A stretch of 64,000 bases of DNA from contig NZ_CP048659.1 of the NCBI RefSeq assembly GCF_015218165.1, positions 62,001 through 126,000 on the forward strand, in the 5' to 3' direction. Numbering within the stretch: the first letter of the stretch is position 1; each line of letters opens with the position of its first letter. This document shows positions 34,167 through 44,946 of this stretch, piece by piece. Source of the DNA: Acinetobacter piscicola. GTDB lineage: Bacteria > Pseudomonadota > Gammaproteobacteria > Pseudomonadales > Moraxellaceae. The notes under the pieces were generated by a model. The model was not told where the DNA came from, did not search any database, and worked only from the letters and a program-made list of their open reading frames with translations. A program made the position numbers and the translations under genes.

Positions 34167-34865
34167 TTAAGGAAAAATTTTTAATAATTCAACATCAAAA
34201 ATCAGGGTACTGTTCGGGCCTATGCTATCGCCTGCACCTATATCCCCATATGCTAATTTTGCAGGAATAAAGAAGCGATATTTCGCGCCCTCTTGCATCA
34301 GTTGTAAACCTTCCGTCCAGCCCGAAATGACTTGACTGACTTGAAAATCAACAGGTTGCCCACGTGCAATTGAGCTATCAAAAACCGTACCATCTAACAA
34401 ACGTCCTTCATAATTGACGAATACTTTAGATGTCGCAGTTGGTTTTTTTCCTTGACCTGCTTGTAAAACTTGATATTGCAAACCTGATTTTGTGGTCATA
34501 ATGCCTGATTTTTTTGCATTTTCAGCTAAAAAAGCTTCACCACGTTTGCCATTTTCTTGTGCTGTTTGTTGAAATGCTATGAGCTGTTTGGCTTCACTTT
34601 GTTGTTTATACTGTGCTAAAGCCTTCGCCATTTCTTCATCGGTTAAACTGGTTTTTTGTCCAAGCGCACCTTGCTGTAAGCCTTGTAAAAAAGCCTCTGG
34701 ATGAATATCTTTTAAAATATCGGCATACGTTTTACCCATAGCATAACCATAGCTATAGCTAAATTGATCTTTTTGTGTGCTTTTATTATTAACAGTTGCA
34801 GCCTGACTATGACTTACTGCCATTAAAATGCTTAACCCTAAAATTATTTTCTTCATCATATACAT
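34167..34865 (-). CDS. Periplasmic FKBP-type peptidyl-prolyl isomerase (FkpA-like), second copy
   Basis: The 232 residues have a signal peptide (KKIILGLSILMAVSHSQA-ATV), an N-terminal FkpA dimerisation region (FSYSYGYAMGKTYADIL) and a C-terminal FKBP domain (~135-230: [60 protein letters not shown]). Folding helper for outer-membrane or secreted proteins. The initiator may be the ATG at 34865, 34859 or 34856; all precede the same signal peptide. A terminator separates it from the upstream homologue. Confidence 0.9.
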   Translation of the reverse strand: MYMMKKIILGLSILMAVSHSQAATVNNKSTQKDQFSYSYGYAMGKTYADILKDIHPEAFLQGLQQGALGQKTSLTDEEMAKALAQYKQQSEAKQLIAFQQTAQENGKRGEAFLAENAKKSGIMTTKSGLQYQVLQAGQGKKPTATSKVFVNYEGRLLDGTVFDSSIARGQPVDFQVSQVISGWTEGLQLMQEGAKYRFFIPAKLAYGDIGAGDSIGPNSTLIFDVELLKIFP

Positions 34866-34892
34866 CCAAAAAGGAGAGCAGATGCTCTCCTT
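34866..34892 (-). terminator. Terminator/attenuator between the two FKBP genes
   Basis: AAGGAGAGCA, GA and TGCTCTCCTT form a perfect 10-bp stem, followed on the minus strand by TTTTT. It begins 4 bp after the stop of the upstream FKBP gene and ends just before the start of the second. Confidence 0.85.
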
Positions 34893-34896
34893 ATTT

Positions 34897-35604
34897 TTAT
34901 TTTACTTTAATTAATTCAACATCAAAAATTAAGGTACTGTTTGGAGGAATAGCACCAGGGAAACCTTGCTCACCATAAGCCAATTTAGATGGAATATATA
35001 AGGTCGCTTTTCCACCTTCTTTCATTAATTGTAAACCTTCAGCCCAACCTGGAATCACTTGATTTAGTGGGAATTCAGTAGGTTTATTACGATCATATGA
35101 ACTGTCAAAGACTTTACCATCAAGAAGTTGACCTTTGTAGTGGACAGTAACAACAGAATTGGCAGAGGGTGCTTTACCATCACCTTGTTTAGTGATTTTG
35201 TATTGTAGACCAGAAGCAGTGGTTTTAATCCCTTCTTTTTTCGCATTTTCCGCTAAGAAATTATCACTTTTAGATACCTCTTCTTTTGAGTCAGCGATTT
35301 GTTTCGTCTGCATTTCTTTTTGGAATTCAATATACGCAGCTTGTAATTCTTCATCAGTGAAGATGCGTTCTTTTTTCGCATGTGCATCACGGATCCCTGT
35401 AATAAATGTATCTACATCAACTTCAGGTGGCGTTTGGCTGGCAACTTCATAGCCTAAAGCGTAGCTGATTTTTTCGACAGGTTTTGCTGATTTGGAGATA
35501 GAACTTGCATTTACATCCACAGGATGTTGTGTTGCATAGTAAACAGGAACAAGTGCAGCACCGCCTAATAATACAGCAACAGCGATGGGTAAGGCTTTAC
35601 TCAT
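34897..35604 (-). CDS. fkpA: FKBP-type peptidyl-prolyl isomerase FkpA, capsule-flanking copy
   Basis: 235 residues: N-terminal hydrophobic segment (~5-22, signal or anchor), FkpA N-domain ([19 protein letters not shown]), and FKBP domain from ~130 with [48 protein letters not shown] and [13 protein letters not shown]. Clearly paralogous to the next gene. fkpA is the usual left border of the Acinetobacter capsule locus, next to wzc, as here. Confidence 0.92.
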   Translation of the reverse strand: MSKALPIAVAVLLGGAALVPVYYATQHPVDVNASSISKSAKPVEKISYALGYEVASQTPPEVDVDTFITGIRDAHAKKERIFTDEELQAAYIEFQKEMQTKQIADSKEEVSKSDNFLAENAKKEGIKTTASGLQYKITKQGDGKAPSANSVVTVHYKGQLLDGKVFDSSYDRNKPTEFPLNQVIPGWAEGLQLMKEGGKATLYIPSKLAYGEQGFPGAIPPNSTLIFDVELIKVK

Positions 35605-35744
35605 GGTCTTTCCTAAAATTTTTATCGTGCAAAAAGCTAAATATTTTAAATGATAGCTTGAACTCTCAAAGCATATAACGTCTTACTCTGAAACGATATA
35701 CTTATTCAATGAAATCAACGAAAAATATACAGGGATTTCCCAAA

Positions 35745-35775
35745 AAAAATCCAGATCATAGATCTGGATTTTTCG
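35745..35775 (-). terminator. Rho-independent terminator after wzc
   Basis: AATCCAGATC, ATA and GATCTGGATT give a perfect 10-bp stem flanked by A and T runs on both sides, 14 bp past the wzc stop. It can end the wza-wzb-wzc transcript. Confidence 0.9.
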
Positions 35776-35788
35776 ACATTCAATTAAC

Positions 35789-37987
35789 TTAATCATCTTT
35801 ATGTGATGTATAGCTATAAGCATAGTTATAGCCGTAGCTGCTACCACCTGATGCACGGTTAATATCATTTAAGATAATACCGTTGACTTTACTACCCGCT
35901 TGTTCAAAACGTGTAAGCGTTATTTCAAGCTCTTTCATTTGAGTTTTAGCATAACGAGCGATAACTAAGTTCACACCTGCATATTGTGAAATGATAATAC
36001 CATCAGTCACCGCCAATACAGGTGGTGTATCCAAAATGATATGATCATATTGTTGAGACAACTGTTCAAGTAATGTTTTAAATTGACTTGAAGCTAACAT
36101 TTCAGATGGATTGCTCTGGTTTTTACCACGCGCAATAAAATCTAAATTTGGCACTTGGGTTTTAAAAATGGTTTGTTCTAGTGAACTTTGATTGTTTAAC
36201 AGTTCAGTCAAACCAGGGGAAGTCTCACGAGAAAAATATTTATGTAAATACCCACGACGAATATCGGCATCTATTAACAAGACACGTTTATTACTTTGCG
36301 CAAAAATAGTCGCCAAGTTTGTCGAAATAAATGATTTACCGACTTCTGGTGCAGGACCGGATACCGCAATGATATTATTTTTGGCATTTGCTAGAGAAAA
36401 GTGAATCGTGGTACGAATACTACGTAAACTTTCAATGGCAATATCATCACTGTTTTTCACTGCAAGAATAGGAATTGACTTTTTCTTCTTGAGGATTTGA
36501 ATACGACTTTCTTGTACAGGAGAACGTGGAACTGTGGCGTAAACAGGAAGATCTAACTCATTTTCAATTTGTGCTGAATCTTTAATGCCTGTATGCATGA
36601 GGTTACGTAATAAAGCAATTAATACACCAACAAAACCACCGACAAAAATAGAGAGAATCAGAATAATGAGTTTACGTGGCTTAATTGGTTTTACAGGTTC
36701 TACAGCAGTATCAATAATACGCACATTACCAATTTCACCTGCTTTGGCTATTTTTAACTGCTGATAACTGTTTAGTAATGCGGTATAAAGTTCATTATTG
36801 ACTTTAACATCACGATAGAGTTGTAAATATAATCGTTGCGTTTCAGGTAATTGTGTTAAACGGTTGTTAAGTTCTCCAATTTTTTTGTTTATTTCAGTCA
36901 CTTGTGCATCAATTTGACGAATTAATGGGTGATCGTTTGTATACTTCGCTGATAATTCAGCTTGTTTTTGTTGAAGCTCAATTTTCAGTTTTTCAAGATC
37001 AATATTTTGCTTGAGTAATAACTCAGATTCAGCGTTTACATCAACCGTTTTATATTTTTCACGAAATTGATTAAATTTAATTTCAGATTCTTCAAGTTGC
37101 TTACGGAGCTCAGGAAGTTGTTTATCTAAAAATGCTAACGTTTGTTTCGATTCAAGCGATTTACGTTCAATATTTTGTTCTTGGTAAACAGCGAGTACAT
37201 CGTTGAGAATTTGAGTAATTTGTTCAGGGTTTAAGCCAAGATAACTGAGACCAATTACACCTGTCATTTTTCCTCTTTCTGCAACACTATAAATACTATT
37301 AAAATTAGAAACAGCAGTAGGCAATGCTATTTTGGTTAAATTGTAACTTTGATCTTTTAAGTTACCTTGTGCATTGAGTTCAACCAACCATTTACCTTTT
37401 GTGGTTTCTAACATATTTTTGCTGTTTAGCTTCCCGCTAAACACGACTTGATCTTTATACGTTAAATCAAACTGATTATTATTTTTAAATGTTAATTTTA
37501 ATGGTTTATCGAGATAATACTCTGGAACATTCAGTTGTTTGACTAGAAGACTAGAATCACCATAGGTATATAAAACAGAATCAGGTTTATATTCTATTTT
37601 ATTTTTATCTTTTGAGATAAAGCGGTTGATTAAATTATGATTATTATCTTCAATATCAATATCAAGATTTAAGTTGCGAATGACTGTCCCTAAAACCATA
37701 CGAGATTTCAAAATCTCAATTTCTGCATCCGCAGGAGATTTTTGTGAGAACCCACCAGCCACTTTAGATAGATCACCTAGTAGAGCTGCTGAGGCAGCAC
37801 CTTTGCTATCTTCAACTTGGACAAGAGCATCCACTGAATAAGTATCTGGTGTGACTCGTAAATATAACAATGCACAAATCAAACTTAAGATAATACAGAG
37901 CGCAATTACTTTCCATTGAGCAATTAGAGAAAATAATAACTCTTTTAAGTCAATAGTATCTTCGCTAGTTTTAGAGTTTTCGTTCAT
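35789..37987 (-). CDS. wzc: Capsule tyrosine autokinase/chain-length regulator Wzc
   Basis: Inner-membrane BY-kinase of 732 residues that controls capsule assembly with Wza and Wzb. A Wzz domain with TM helices near residues 30-50 and 440-460 and a coiled-coil stretch (~270-385) lead to the kinase domain: Walker A SGPAPEVGKSFISTN (~545), Walker A' VLLIDADIRRGY and Walker B HIILDTPPVLAVTDG. The C-terminus is a tyrosine cluster (SSYGYNYAYSYTSHKDD) used for autophosphorylation. It is the last gene of the minus-strand export operon, followed by a terminator. Confidence 0.97.
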   Translation of the reverse strand: MNENSKTSEDTIDLKELLFSLIAQWKVIALCIILSLICALLYLRVTPDTYSVDALVQVEDSKGAASAALLGDLSKVAGGFSQKSPADAEIEILKSRMVLGTVIRNLNLDIDIEDNNHNLINRFISKDKNKIEYKPDSVLYTYGDSSLLVKQLNVPEYYLDKPLKLTFKNNNQFDLTYKDQVVFSGKLNSKNMLETTKGKWLVELNAQGNLKDQSYNLTKIALPTAVSNFNSIYSVAERGKMTGVIGLSYLGLNPEQITQILNDVLAVYQEQNIERKSLESKQTLAFLDKQLPELRKQLEESEIKFNQFREKYKTVDVNAESELLLKQNIDLEKLKIELQQKQAELSAKYTNDHPLIRQIDAQVTEINKKIGELNNRLTQLPETQRLYLQLYRDVKVNNELYTALLNSYQQLKIAKAGEIGNVRIIDTAVEPVKPIKPRKLIILILSIFVGGFVGVLIALLRNLMHTGIKDSAQIENELDLPVYATVPRSPVQESRIQILKKKKSIPILAVKNSDDIAIESLRSIRTTIHFSLANAKNNIIAVSGPAPEVGKSFISTNLATIFAQSNKRVLLIDADIRRGYLHKYFSRETSPGLTELLNNQSSLEQTIFKTQVPNLDFIARGKNQSNPSEMLASSQFKTLLEQLSQQYDHIILDTPPVLAVTDGIIISQYAGVNLVIARYAKTQMKELEITLTRFEQAGSKVNGIILNDINRASGGSSYGYNYAYSYTSHKDD

Positions 37988-38008
37988 AAGTTAACAACTA
38001 ATACAAAA

Positions 38009-38437
38009 TTATAATTGAGAGTGCCAATCTTGCACATATTTTTGGATATTTTGACAAGTTTGATCAAAAAAAGCTTGGTCATGTTTATATGGATCTGGAA
38101 CATTTTGAGCTTGCCAATGTCCCAATCTAAAAACTTTACCTTTAGCAAAATTCCAAGTTTGTTCAATATGCTTTTGTTGATTATGGCTCATCACTAAGAT
38201 CAGATCATTTTGCTTAATTAAATCAGCATTCAGCTGACGGGCAATATGCGGTCTGAGATCAATATTGAGTTGATCCATACAATAAATAGCCTTGTCATCT
38301 GCGGGATGTCCAACAAGTGCAGAAATACCTGCTGAAGATATATTTAATGTTGGATGTTGAGTTTTTAAAAAATACTCAGCCATCGGGCTACGGCAAATAT
38401 TTCCTACACAAACAACTAAAATATTTTTAAACTGCAT
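38009..38437 (-). CDS. wzb: Low-molecular-weight protein tyrosine phosphatase Wzb
   Basis: Dephosphorylates Wzc. 142 residues from MQFKNILVVCVGNICRSPMAE, containing the CX5R loop CVGNICRS (~10-17) and the acid loop DPYKHD (~113). The in-frame extension upstream of 38437 overlaps wza and is rejected. The wza stop codon lies 1 bp from this ATG, so translation is probably coupled. Confidence 0.96.
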   Translation of the reverse strand: MQFKNILVVCVGNICRSPMAEYFLKTQHPTLNISSAGISALVGHPADDKAIYCMDQLNIDLRPHIARQLNADLIKQNDLILVMSHNQQKHIEQTWNFAKGKVFRLGHWQAQNVPDPYKHDQAFFDQTCQNIQKYVQDWHSQL

Positions 38438-38438
38438 T

Positions 38439-39539
38439 TTAGTTTTTACCCAATTGATCAAATGTATAAAGCGCACTTGAGAATGGCACAATTTGATTCA
38501 TGATACGTTGCCAACGAGTTAACCCTGTTGCATCGATATATACGATATCATTTTTTTGCATCTGAAATTGATTGGATAAAGCAAGGTTACCAAGACTACT
38601 CAAGTTTAATTGGTAAATGGTTGACTTACGATTTTGCAAATCAGTTCGCATCACATAAATGCGTGCTGCACTTGCAGAATAAGGGTTTACCCCTTCACTT
38701 TCACCTAATACATCACTCAAGGTCATACCTTGGTCACGCAGAGGGATAGCTGAACTTTTATTAGATTCACCCATAACATAAAGCTTTTGATTCTGTTTTG
38801 TATTTACATATATTGTATCATTAGGTTGAACCAAAAGTTTGTGTAATGAATAACCTTGTTTTTCTAATGCGACTACATTTAGATTATAGACTTGACCATT
38901 TCGAATAAGCTGAATATCGGTATTGTCTCCTGACTCTTGATTTACACCACCCGCCATACTTAATGCGGTATAAATACTGATTGGTCGATCATCTAAAGTA
39001 TATTGACCACTTTTCATGACTTGACCATTGACAAAATACCGTTTCGCCTCATAAGACAATACACGAACAACTACATCTGGTGTTTTTAAATATTTGGCAA
39101 ATTGACTGCGTAGATAACGATTTGATTCAGCAAGTGTTTTCCCTGAAATATGGACTTGCCCAATAAGCGGTAATTGTACATTCCCATTAGAGTCAATAGG
39201 ATAACCGAATGCTTTAATATCTGCAGATGATCCTTGAATAGGGGGAGTAATCTCAGGATATGCCCACAGTTGGATAGAAAGAACATCCCCAGGACTTAAA
39301 CGATACTGATAAAAAGGTGTATTAAAAAGAGAACTTATATTTTCTTGTGGGCGAGAAATATTTAAACTAATGTCAGGTATATTATTTTGTGTTAATTGAA
39401 CAACAGCAACCTCAGCCCCTTGGTCTGTCTTAAAAGTTCCATTTTCAGGCAAATCATAGGTCTGTAAACCTGAAGTGATCATGCATCCTGTAAATGATAA
39501 AGAAATTGCTAAAAATAATAATGTGCTCTTATACTTCAC
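38439..39539 (-). CDS. wza: Outer-membrane polysaccharide export lipoprotein Wza
   Basis: Forms the octameric capsule export channel. The 366 residues have a lipobox (LSFTGC, Cys19), the polysaccharide export domain (YRLSPGDVLSIQLWAYPEI, ~80; DSNGNVQLPLIGQVHISGKT) and two SLBB-like repeats. The C-terminal helix region is PFSSALYTFDQLG. The initiator is GTG at 39539, with AAAGGG about 7 bases upstream; the overlapping ATG there is out of frame. First gene of the wza-wzb-wzc operon. Confidence 0.95.
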   Translation of the reverse strand: MKYKSTLLFLAISLSFTGCMITSGLQTYDLPENGTFKTDQGAEVAVVQLTQNNIPDISLNISRPQENISSLFNTPFYQYRLSPGDVLSIQLWAYPEITPPIQGSSADIKAFGYPIDSNGNVQLPLIGQVHISGKTLAESNRYLRSQFAKYLKTPDVVVRVLSYEAKRYFVNGQVMKSGQYTLDDRPISIYTALSMAGGVNQESGDNTDIQLIRNGQVYNLNVVALEKQGYSLHKLLVQPNDTIYVNTKQNQKLYVMGESNKSSAIPLRDQGMTLSDVLGESEGVNPYSASAARIYVMRTDLQNRKSTIYQLNLSSLGNLALSNQFQMQKNDIVYIDATGLTRWQRIMNQIVPFSSALYTFDQLGKN

Positions 39540-39742
39540 ATTTAAACCCTTTAATATCTGTAATCCAACGGTAGCTTACATGAGTATCTAGAATTGTAGT
39601 CTACTATTAACCCAAATCATACTTTATTTTTAAGGGATTAAATGTATATTGCAAGAAATCTTTGTTTAAAGTCTGCTATATTATCATAGTAGCACGTATC
39701 TATAATGTGAGTCCATTTAGAATAAATGGCTAGGTTTCATAT
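39540..39742. promoter_or_regulatory. Divergent capsule promoter region (wza / gna)
   Basis: This 203-bp AT-rich gap separates the two capsule operons. On the plus strand a perfect -10 box TATAAT stands at 39701-39706, 36 bp before the gna ATG, but no good -35 box accompanies it. I see no JUMPstart or ops sequence. The wza promoter is not clear. Confidence 0.5.
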
Positions 39743-41020
39743 ATGTTTCAACTTGAACAACTTAAATTGGCAGTTATAGGTCTAGGCTATGTTGGTCTAC
39801 CTTTAGCCGTTGAATTCGGTAAATATAAGCCAACTTTAGGATTTGATATCAATCAACAGCGTATTTTTGAGTTACAAAATGGACATGATCATACCTTAGA
39901 AGTTGATACCGAGGAGCTAAAGCAAGTTCAGAATCTTTCATATACTTCTAATATCGAAGACTTGAAAGAAGCCAACTTTTTTATTGTTACTGTTCCGACA
40001 CCAATAGATAATTTTAAACAACCTGATTTGACACCATTGATTAAGGCTTCCCAAAGCATTGCAACAGTTCTTAAAAAGGGCGATATCGTTGTTTATGAGT
40101 CAACGGTTTATCCTGGGGCGACTGAAGAAATATGTATTCCAGAGCTAGAGCGATATTCTGGTTTGAAATTTAATCAAGATTTTTTTGTGGGTTATAGTCC
40201 AGAACGTATTAATCCTGGGGATAAAACTCGTCATGTAACAAATATTTTGAAAATCACATCGGGGTCGACGCCTGATGTTGCTGATTATATTGATCAAGTT
40301 TATAACTTGATTATTAAAGCGGGTACATATAAAGCACCAACCATGAAAGTTGCTGAGGCTGCAAAGGTTATTGAAAATACGCAGCGTGATGTAAATATCG
40401 CACTTATTAATGAGTTGGCACTAATTTTCAATAAAATGGGTATTGATACAGAGGATGTGCTTAAAGCAGCAGGAACGAAGTGGAATTTTTTAAACTTTAG
40501 ACCTGGTTTGGTTGGTGGGCATTGCATTGGAGTTGACCCATATTATTTAACTCATAAAGCACAATCAATTGGATTGCATCCTGAAATTATTTTAGCTGCA
40601 CGGCGTTTAAACGACCGTATGGGAGAGTATGTTGCAACCCAGTTGATAAAAGAAATGGTCAAGCAAAGAATTCAGGTGGTAGGCTCAAAAATTTTAATTA
40701 TGGGTTTAAGCTTTAAAGAAGATTGTCCTGATATTCGTAATACCAAAATAGTAGATATGGTTAAGGCACTCAAAGAGTATGAACTAGATCTTGATATTTA
40801 TGATCCTTGGATAGACAGCACAGAAGTTGAAGCAGAATATGGTCTTGCGCCAGTTTTAGAACTTAAGCAAGGTCAATATGATGCAATTGTAATTGCTGTT
40901 GCACATGGCCAGTTTAAAAGTATGTCTAAACAAGAGTTTGATCTTTTAGGCAAAGATAAACATGTTTTATATGATTTAAAATATGTTTTAGATAAACAAG
41001 AAAGTGATATCAGATTGTAA
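39743..41020 (+). CDS. gna: UDP-N-acetylhexosamine 6-dehydrogenase (Gna, WbpO/TviB type)
   Basis: Oxidises UDP-GlcNAc or UDP-GalNAc to the uronic acid. The 425 residues have an N-terminal Rossmann motif [17 protein letters not shown] (~10), TVPTPID (~88), [12 protein letters not shown] (~119) and the catalytic cysteine in [16 protein letters not shown] (~258). First gene of the plus-strand capsule operon, as in many Acinetobacter K loci. The product suggests an acetamido-uronic acid (HexNAcA) in the capsule; GlcNAcA versus GalNAcA is not decidable from sequence. Confidence 0.93.
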   Translation: MFQLEQLKLAVIGLGYVGLPLAVEFGKYKPTLGFDINQQRIFELQNGHDHTLEVDTEELKQVQNLSYTSNIEDLKEANFFIVTVPTPIDNFKQPDLTPLIKASQSIATVLKKGDIVVYESTVYPGATEEICIPELERYSGLKFNQDFFVGYSPERINPGDKTRHVTNILKITSGSTPDVADYIDQVYNLIIKAGTYKAPTMKVAEAAKVIENTQRDVNIALINELALIFNKMGIDTEDVLKAAGTKWNFLNFRPGLVGGHCIGVDPYYLTHKAQSIGLHPEIILAARRLNDRMGEYVATQLIKEMVKQRIQVVGSKILIMGLSFKEDCPDIRNTKIVDMVKALKEYELDLDIYDPWIDSTEVEAEYGLAPVLELKQGQYDAIVIAVAHGQFKSMSKQEFDLLGKDKHVLYDLKYVLDKQESDIRL

Positions 41021-41039
41021 CAACTAATACAGGAATTTT

Positions 41040-42098
41040 ATGAAAATTTTAGTTACAGGTGGAGCTGGTTTTATTGGATCTGCTGTTATAAGAAATATTA
41101 TAAAAAATACCCAAGATGAGGTTTTAAATGTTGATAAATTGACCTATGCAGGTAATTTAGAATCACTCATAGAAATTGATCAAGATAAAAAATACCAGTT
41201 TAAGCAGATTGATATTTGTAATGAAAATGATTTAATAAAAGCCTTTAATGAGTTTAAACCCGATTTAGTAATGCATTTAGCAGCTGAATCACATGTAGAT
41301 CGTTCAATTGATGGTCCAGCTGAGTTTATTACTACAAATATTGTTGGAACATATACACTTTTAGAGGTTGCTCGAAAATATTGGATGCAGCTTGATGAAC
41401 CAGCGAAAGCGAAGTTTAAATTTCATCATATTTCTACAGATGAGGTATATGGAGATCTAGAAGGTACAACAGATCTATTTACCGAAACAACCTCATATGC
41501 ACCAAGCTCACCCTACTCAGCAAGTAAAGCTAGTTCTGATCATTTGGTTCGTGCTTGGTATCGTACGTATGGTTTACCTACGATTGTTACCAATTGTTCC
41601 AATAATTATGGTCCGTATCATTTCCCTGAAAAATTGATTCCCTTGGTTATTTTAAATGCTTTAGATGGCAAATCTTTACCGATTTATGGCAAAGGTGATC
41701 AAATTCGTGATTGGTTATTTGTAGAAGATCATGCACGTGCACTTTATAAAGTGGTCACTGAGGGTAAAGTAGGTGAAACCTATAATATTGGTGGTCATAA
41801 TGAAAAGCAGAATATAGAAGTTGTTAAAATCATCTGTAAAATTTTGGATGAACTCAAGCCGCAAAAAAATCAGCAACCATATGAATCGTTGATTACTTTT
41901 GTAAAAGATAGACCAGGACATGATTTGCGTTATGCGATTGATGCTACAAAAATTGCTCATGATTTAGGGTGGAAGCCAGAAGAAACATTTGAAACGGGTA
42001 TTCGTAAAACAGTTGAGTGGTATTTGAATAATTTAGAGTGGTGTCGCCGTGTTCAGGATGGCAGTTACCAACGTGAAAGATTGGGAGTGAATGCATAA
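41040..42098 (+). CDS. rmlB: dTDP-glucose 4,6-dehydratase
   Basis: 352 residues of the extended SDR family: NAD site [15 protein letters not shown] (~5), catalytic region [11 protein letters not shown] (~130), [15 protein letters not shown] (~160) and [17 protein letters not shown]. Makes dTDP-4-keto-6-deoxyglucose. It shares its last base with the rmlA ATG. No rmlC or rmlD follows, so the intermediate goes to the 3,4-ketoisomerase and aminotransferase next door and not to rhamnose. Confidence 0.97.
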   Translation: MKILVTGGAGFIGSAVIRNIIKNTQDEVLNVDKLTYAGNLESLIEIDQDKKYQFKQIDICNENDLIKAFNEFKPDLVMHLAAESHVDRSIDGPAEFITTNIVGTYTLLEVARKYWMQLDEPAKAKFKFHHISTDEVYGDLEGTTDLFTETTSYAPSSPYSASKASSDHLVRAWYRTYGLPTIVTNCSNNYGPYHFPEKLIPLVILNALDGKSLPIYGKGDQIRDWLFVEDHARALYKVVTEGKVGETYNIGGHNEKQNIEVVKIICKILDELKPQKNQQPYESLITFVKDRPGHDLRYAIDATKIAHDLGWKPEETFETGIRKTVEWYLNNLEWCRRVQDGSYQRERLGVNA

Positions 42099-42976
42099 TG
42101 AATACAAAGGGTATTATTTTAGCAGGTGGTTCAGGAACTCGTTTGTATCCTATTACTAAGGGTATTTCAAAACAACTGCTCCCTATTTATGATAAACCTA
42201 TGATTTATTATCCTCTTTCTGTACTTATGTTGGCAGGGATTCAGGATGTTCTTATTATTACTACACCTGAAGATAAGGAAAGTTTTGAACGCTTGTTGGG
42301 GGATGGTTCTCAGTTTGGTATCAGCTTGCAATATGCAATTCAACCAAGTCCTGATGGATTAGCTCAAGCCTTCATTATTGGGAAAGAGTTTATTGGTGAT
42401 AGTAATGTCTGCTTAGTGCTTGGCGACAATATTTTCTATGGTCAAGGCTTTACACCAATGTTGAAACAGGCTGTTGCAAGAGGTCAAGGAGCTACAGTTT
42501 TTGGTTATCAAGTCAAAGATCCTGAGCGTTTTGGCGTCGTTGAATTTGATGAGCAGCGTAGAGCCGTGTCTCTTGAAGAAAAACCTAAAAATCCAAAATC
42601 AAATTATGCTGTAACTGGTCTGTATTTCTATGACAATGATGTAATACAGATTGCCAAGCAAGTGAAGCCTTCTGATCGTGGTGAACTTGAAATTACGACG
42701 GTAAACCAATTGTATTTGGAACGTGGTGATTTAAATGTTGAACTATTGGGACGTGGTTTTGCATGGTTGGACACTGGAACACATGCAAGTTTACTGGAAG
42801 CTGCTCAATTTGTTGAAACCATTGAAAAACGACAAGGGTATAAAGTGGCTTGTCTTGAAGAGATTGCGCTGAATAATGGTTGGTTGTGTAAAGAGCAAGT
42901 TTTGAAAATTGGTCAAAGTATGAGTAAAAATGACTATGGTCAGTATTTGATTTCTTTGGTGAGTGATCAGCTATGA
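42098..42976 (+). CDS. rmlA: Glucose-1-phosphate thymidylyltransferase
   Basis: 292 residues; nucleotidyltransferase motif [22 protein letters not shown] (~8), GDNIFYGQG (~110), [20 protein letters not shown] (~160). Makes dTDP-glucose for rmlB. Its end overlaps the next gene by 4 bp (ATGA), consistent with one transcript. Confidence 0.97.
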   Translation: MNTKGIILAGGSGTRLYPITKGISKQLLPIYDKPMIYYPLSVLMLAGIQDVLIITTPEDKESFERLLGDGSQFGISLQYAIQPSPDGLAQAFIIGKEFIGDSNVCLVLGDNIFYGQGFTPMLKQAVARGQGATVFGYQVKDPERFGVVEFDEQRRAVSLEEKPKNPKSNYAVTGLYFYDNDVIQIAKQVKPSDRGELEITTVNQLYLERGDLNVELLGRGFAWLDTGTHASLLEAAQFVETIEKRQGYKVACLEEIALNNGWLCKEQVLKIGQSMSKNDYGQYLISLVSDQL

Positions 42977-43833
42977 GTTTAATACAATGGATTGATTTAC
43001 CTAACCGAGGTGATGAAAGAGGTGCTTTGGTTATAGCCGAAGCAAATAAAAACATTCCGTTTGATATTAAACGTCTTTATTATATTTTTGATGCAAAACC
43101 AAATGTACCTCGTGGTTTTCATGCACATAAAGAATTAAGCCAAGTAGCATTTTGTATAAAAGGTAAATGCAAAATGCTTATGGATAATGGGGTGGATAAG
43201 CAAGAAGTATGGATCGATCAAGCGGATAAAGGTTTGGTGATCCCGCCTATGGTGTGGCATGAGATGCATGATTTTTCAGAAGATTGCATTATGTTGGTAT
43301 TGGCGAGCGATCATTATGATGAAAGTGATTATATTCGAGATTATGATGAGTTTATAAGTATAGTCAACAGACCATATATTCATCCTTTAGCTGATGTAAA
43401 GTCTGTAAATATTGGTCAGAAAACCAAAGTTTGGCAATTTAGTGTGGTTTTTTCTAAGGCTATAATTGGGGAAAACTGCAATATTTGCGCGCATACTTTA
43501 ATCGAAAATGATGTATTAATTGGTAATAATGTCACTGTCAAATCAGGTGTCTATCTTTGGGATGGTATTACATTAGAAGATAATGTTTTTGTTGGGCCTA
43601 GTGTCACTTTTACTAATGATAAAAAGCCCCGTTCGAAACAGTATCCTGATGAGTTTCCTAAAACTGTAGTAGAACAAGGTGCAAGTATTGGTGCAAATGC
43701 AACAATATTACCTGGCATTCAAATTGGTAAAAATGCATTGATTGGCGCAGGTGCTGTAGTGACAAAGAATGTTCCTGAAAATGCAATAATGGTTGGAAAT
43801 CCAGCAATAATAAAAGGTTATGTAGAAAAATGA
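42973..43833 (+). CDS. Bifunctional dTDP-4-keto-6-deoxyglucose 3,4-ketoisomerase / N-acetyltransferase (FdtD-like)
   Basis: 286 residues in two domains. Residues 1-~135 are a cupin of the FdtA/QdtA ketoisomerase family with RGFHAHKE (~47) and VWHEMHDFS (~94). Residues ~140-286 are a left-handed beta-helix hexapeptide acetyltransferase ([22 protein letters not shown] repeats, [27 protein letters not shown]). A fused enzyme of this kind, FdtD, is known in Shewanella. It should shift the keto group from C4 to C3 and, after transamination, N-acetylate the 3-amino sugar. Whether it yields Fuc3NAc or Qui3NAc depends on stereochemistry at C4. Confidence 0.88.
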   Translation: MSLIQWIDLPNRGDERGALVIAEANKNIPFDIKRLYYIFDAKPNVPRGFHAHKELSQVAFCIKGKCKMLMDNGVDKQEVWIDQADKGLVIPPMVWHEMHDFSEDCIMLVLASDHYDESDYIRDYDEFISIVNRPYIHPLADVKSVNIGQKTKVWQFSVVFSKAIIGENCNICAHTLIENDVLIGNNVTVKSGVYLWDGITLEDNVFVGPSVTFTNDKKPRSKQYPDEFPKTVVEQGASIGANATILPGIQIGKNALIGAGAVVTKNVPENAIMVGNPAIIKGYVEK

Positions 43834-44945
43834 TTCCTTTCCTTGATTTGAAAAATATTAATGGGCAATATAGAGCTGAATTAGTAGAGGCATGTACACG
43901 TGTTATTGATTCTGGATGGTATATCGGTGGTAAGGAATTAGAACAATTTGAAAAAAACTTTGCGGAGTATTGTGGGGTTAAATTTGCAATAGGTGTTGCG
44001 AATGGTTTAGATGCTCTTATTCTTACATTACGAGCATGGAAAGAACTTGGTAAATTAAAAGATGGTGATGAAGTAATAGTCCCGTCAAATACATATATTG
44101 CAAGTATTCTAGCGATCACAGCAAATAATTTAACACCAGTGTTAGTTGAGCCAGACATATATAGCTATAATATTGATCCAGAAAAAATCGAAGCAGCTAT
44201 TACAGTTAAAACGAAAGTAATTTTACCCGTACACTTATATGGGCAACTTGCTGAAATGCCAAAAATTATGGCGATTGCTAAAAAATACAGTTTATTAGTT
44301 CTGGAAGATTCCGCTCAGTCACATGGTGCAGAAATAGATAATAAACGAGCTGGAAACTGGGGGGACGCATCTGGCTTTAGTTTTTATCCTGGGAAAAATC
44401 TAGGTGCGTTGGGCGATGCTGGTGCAGTAACGACCAATGACGAAGAACTGGCAAATATGCTAAAAGCACTGCGTAATTATGGGTCACATGAAAAATATAA
44501 AAATTTAGTGCCCGGTGTGAATAGTCGTCTTGATGAAATTCAGGCAGCAATACTCGATATTAAACTTAAGTTTCTGGATCATGAAGTTGAACATCGCCGT
44601 AAAATTGCTGATTTGTATCTAAAAAATATCAAAAACTCTCTCATTCAATTACCTTTGAATGGTATAAATGTAGAAGATGATCATCAGCATGTTTGGCATT
44701 TATTTGTAATTCGTACAGAACATCGTGAGGCTTTGCAGAAGTATCTCTCTGAAAATGGTGTACAAACGCTAATTCATTATCCGATTCCTCCGCATAAGCA
44801 ACAAGCGTATAAAGATTGGAATGATTTAAGTTTCCCAATTTCTGAGCGGATTCATCGCGAAGTGATCAGTTTACCTATGGGACCAACTTTAAGTTTGGCA
44901 GAGACTAAGAAAGTTATTCAGCTTTGCAATCGCTTTACCGTATAA
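43830..44945 (+). CDS. fdtB: dTDP-3-keto-6-deoxyhexose 3-aminotransferase (FdtB/QdtB-like)
   Basis: PLP enzyme of the DegT/DnrJ/EryC1 family, 371 residues. Seen: [16 protein letters not shown] (~50), EDSAQSHGA (~155) and the PLP lysine in [16 protein letters not shown] (~185). It aminates C3 of the keto sugar made by the preceding enzyme. The 4-bp overlap with the gene upstream supports a tight pathway unit rmlB-rmlA-isomerase/acetyltransferase-aminotransferase. The QdtB alternative is equally compatible. Confidence 0.88.
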   Translation: MIPFLDLKNINGQYRAELVEACTRVIDSGWYIGGKELEQFEKNFAEYCGVKFAIGVANGLDALILTLRAWKELGKLKDGDEVIVPSNTYIASILAITANNLTPVLVEPDIYSYNIDPEKIEAAITVKTKVILPVHLYGQLAEMPKIMAIAKKYSLLVLEDSAQSHGAEIDNKRAGNWGDASGFSFYPGKNLGALGDAGAVTTNDEELANMLKALRNYGSHEKYKNLVPGVNSRLDEIQAAILDIKLKFLDHEVEHRRKIADLYLKNIKNSLIQLPLNGINVEDDHQHVWHLFVIRTEHREALQKYLSENGVQTLIHYPIPPHKQQAYKDWNDLSFPISERIHREVISLPMGPTLSLAETKKVIQLCNRFTV

Positions 44946-44946
44946 A

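Noticed and set aside
39540-39742. JUMPstart/ops element for capsule operon antitermination
   Set aside because: No GGCGGTAG-like core was found in this gap on either strand.
43658-44158. 166-aa antisense ORF opposite the 3' end of the acetyltransferase gene and the start of fdtB
   Set aside because: Both sense genes have clear catalytic motifs in this stretch; the antisense product shows no family features.
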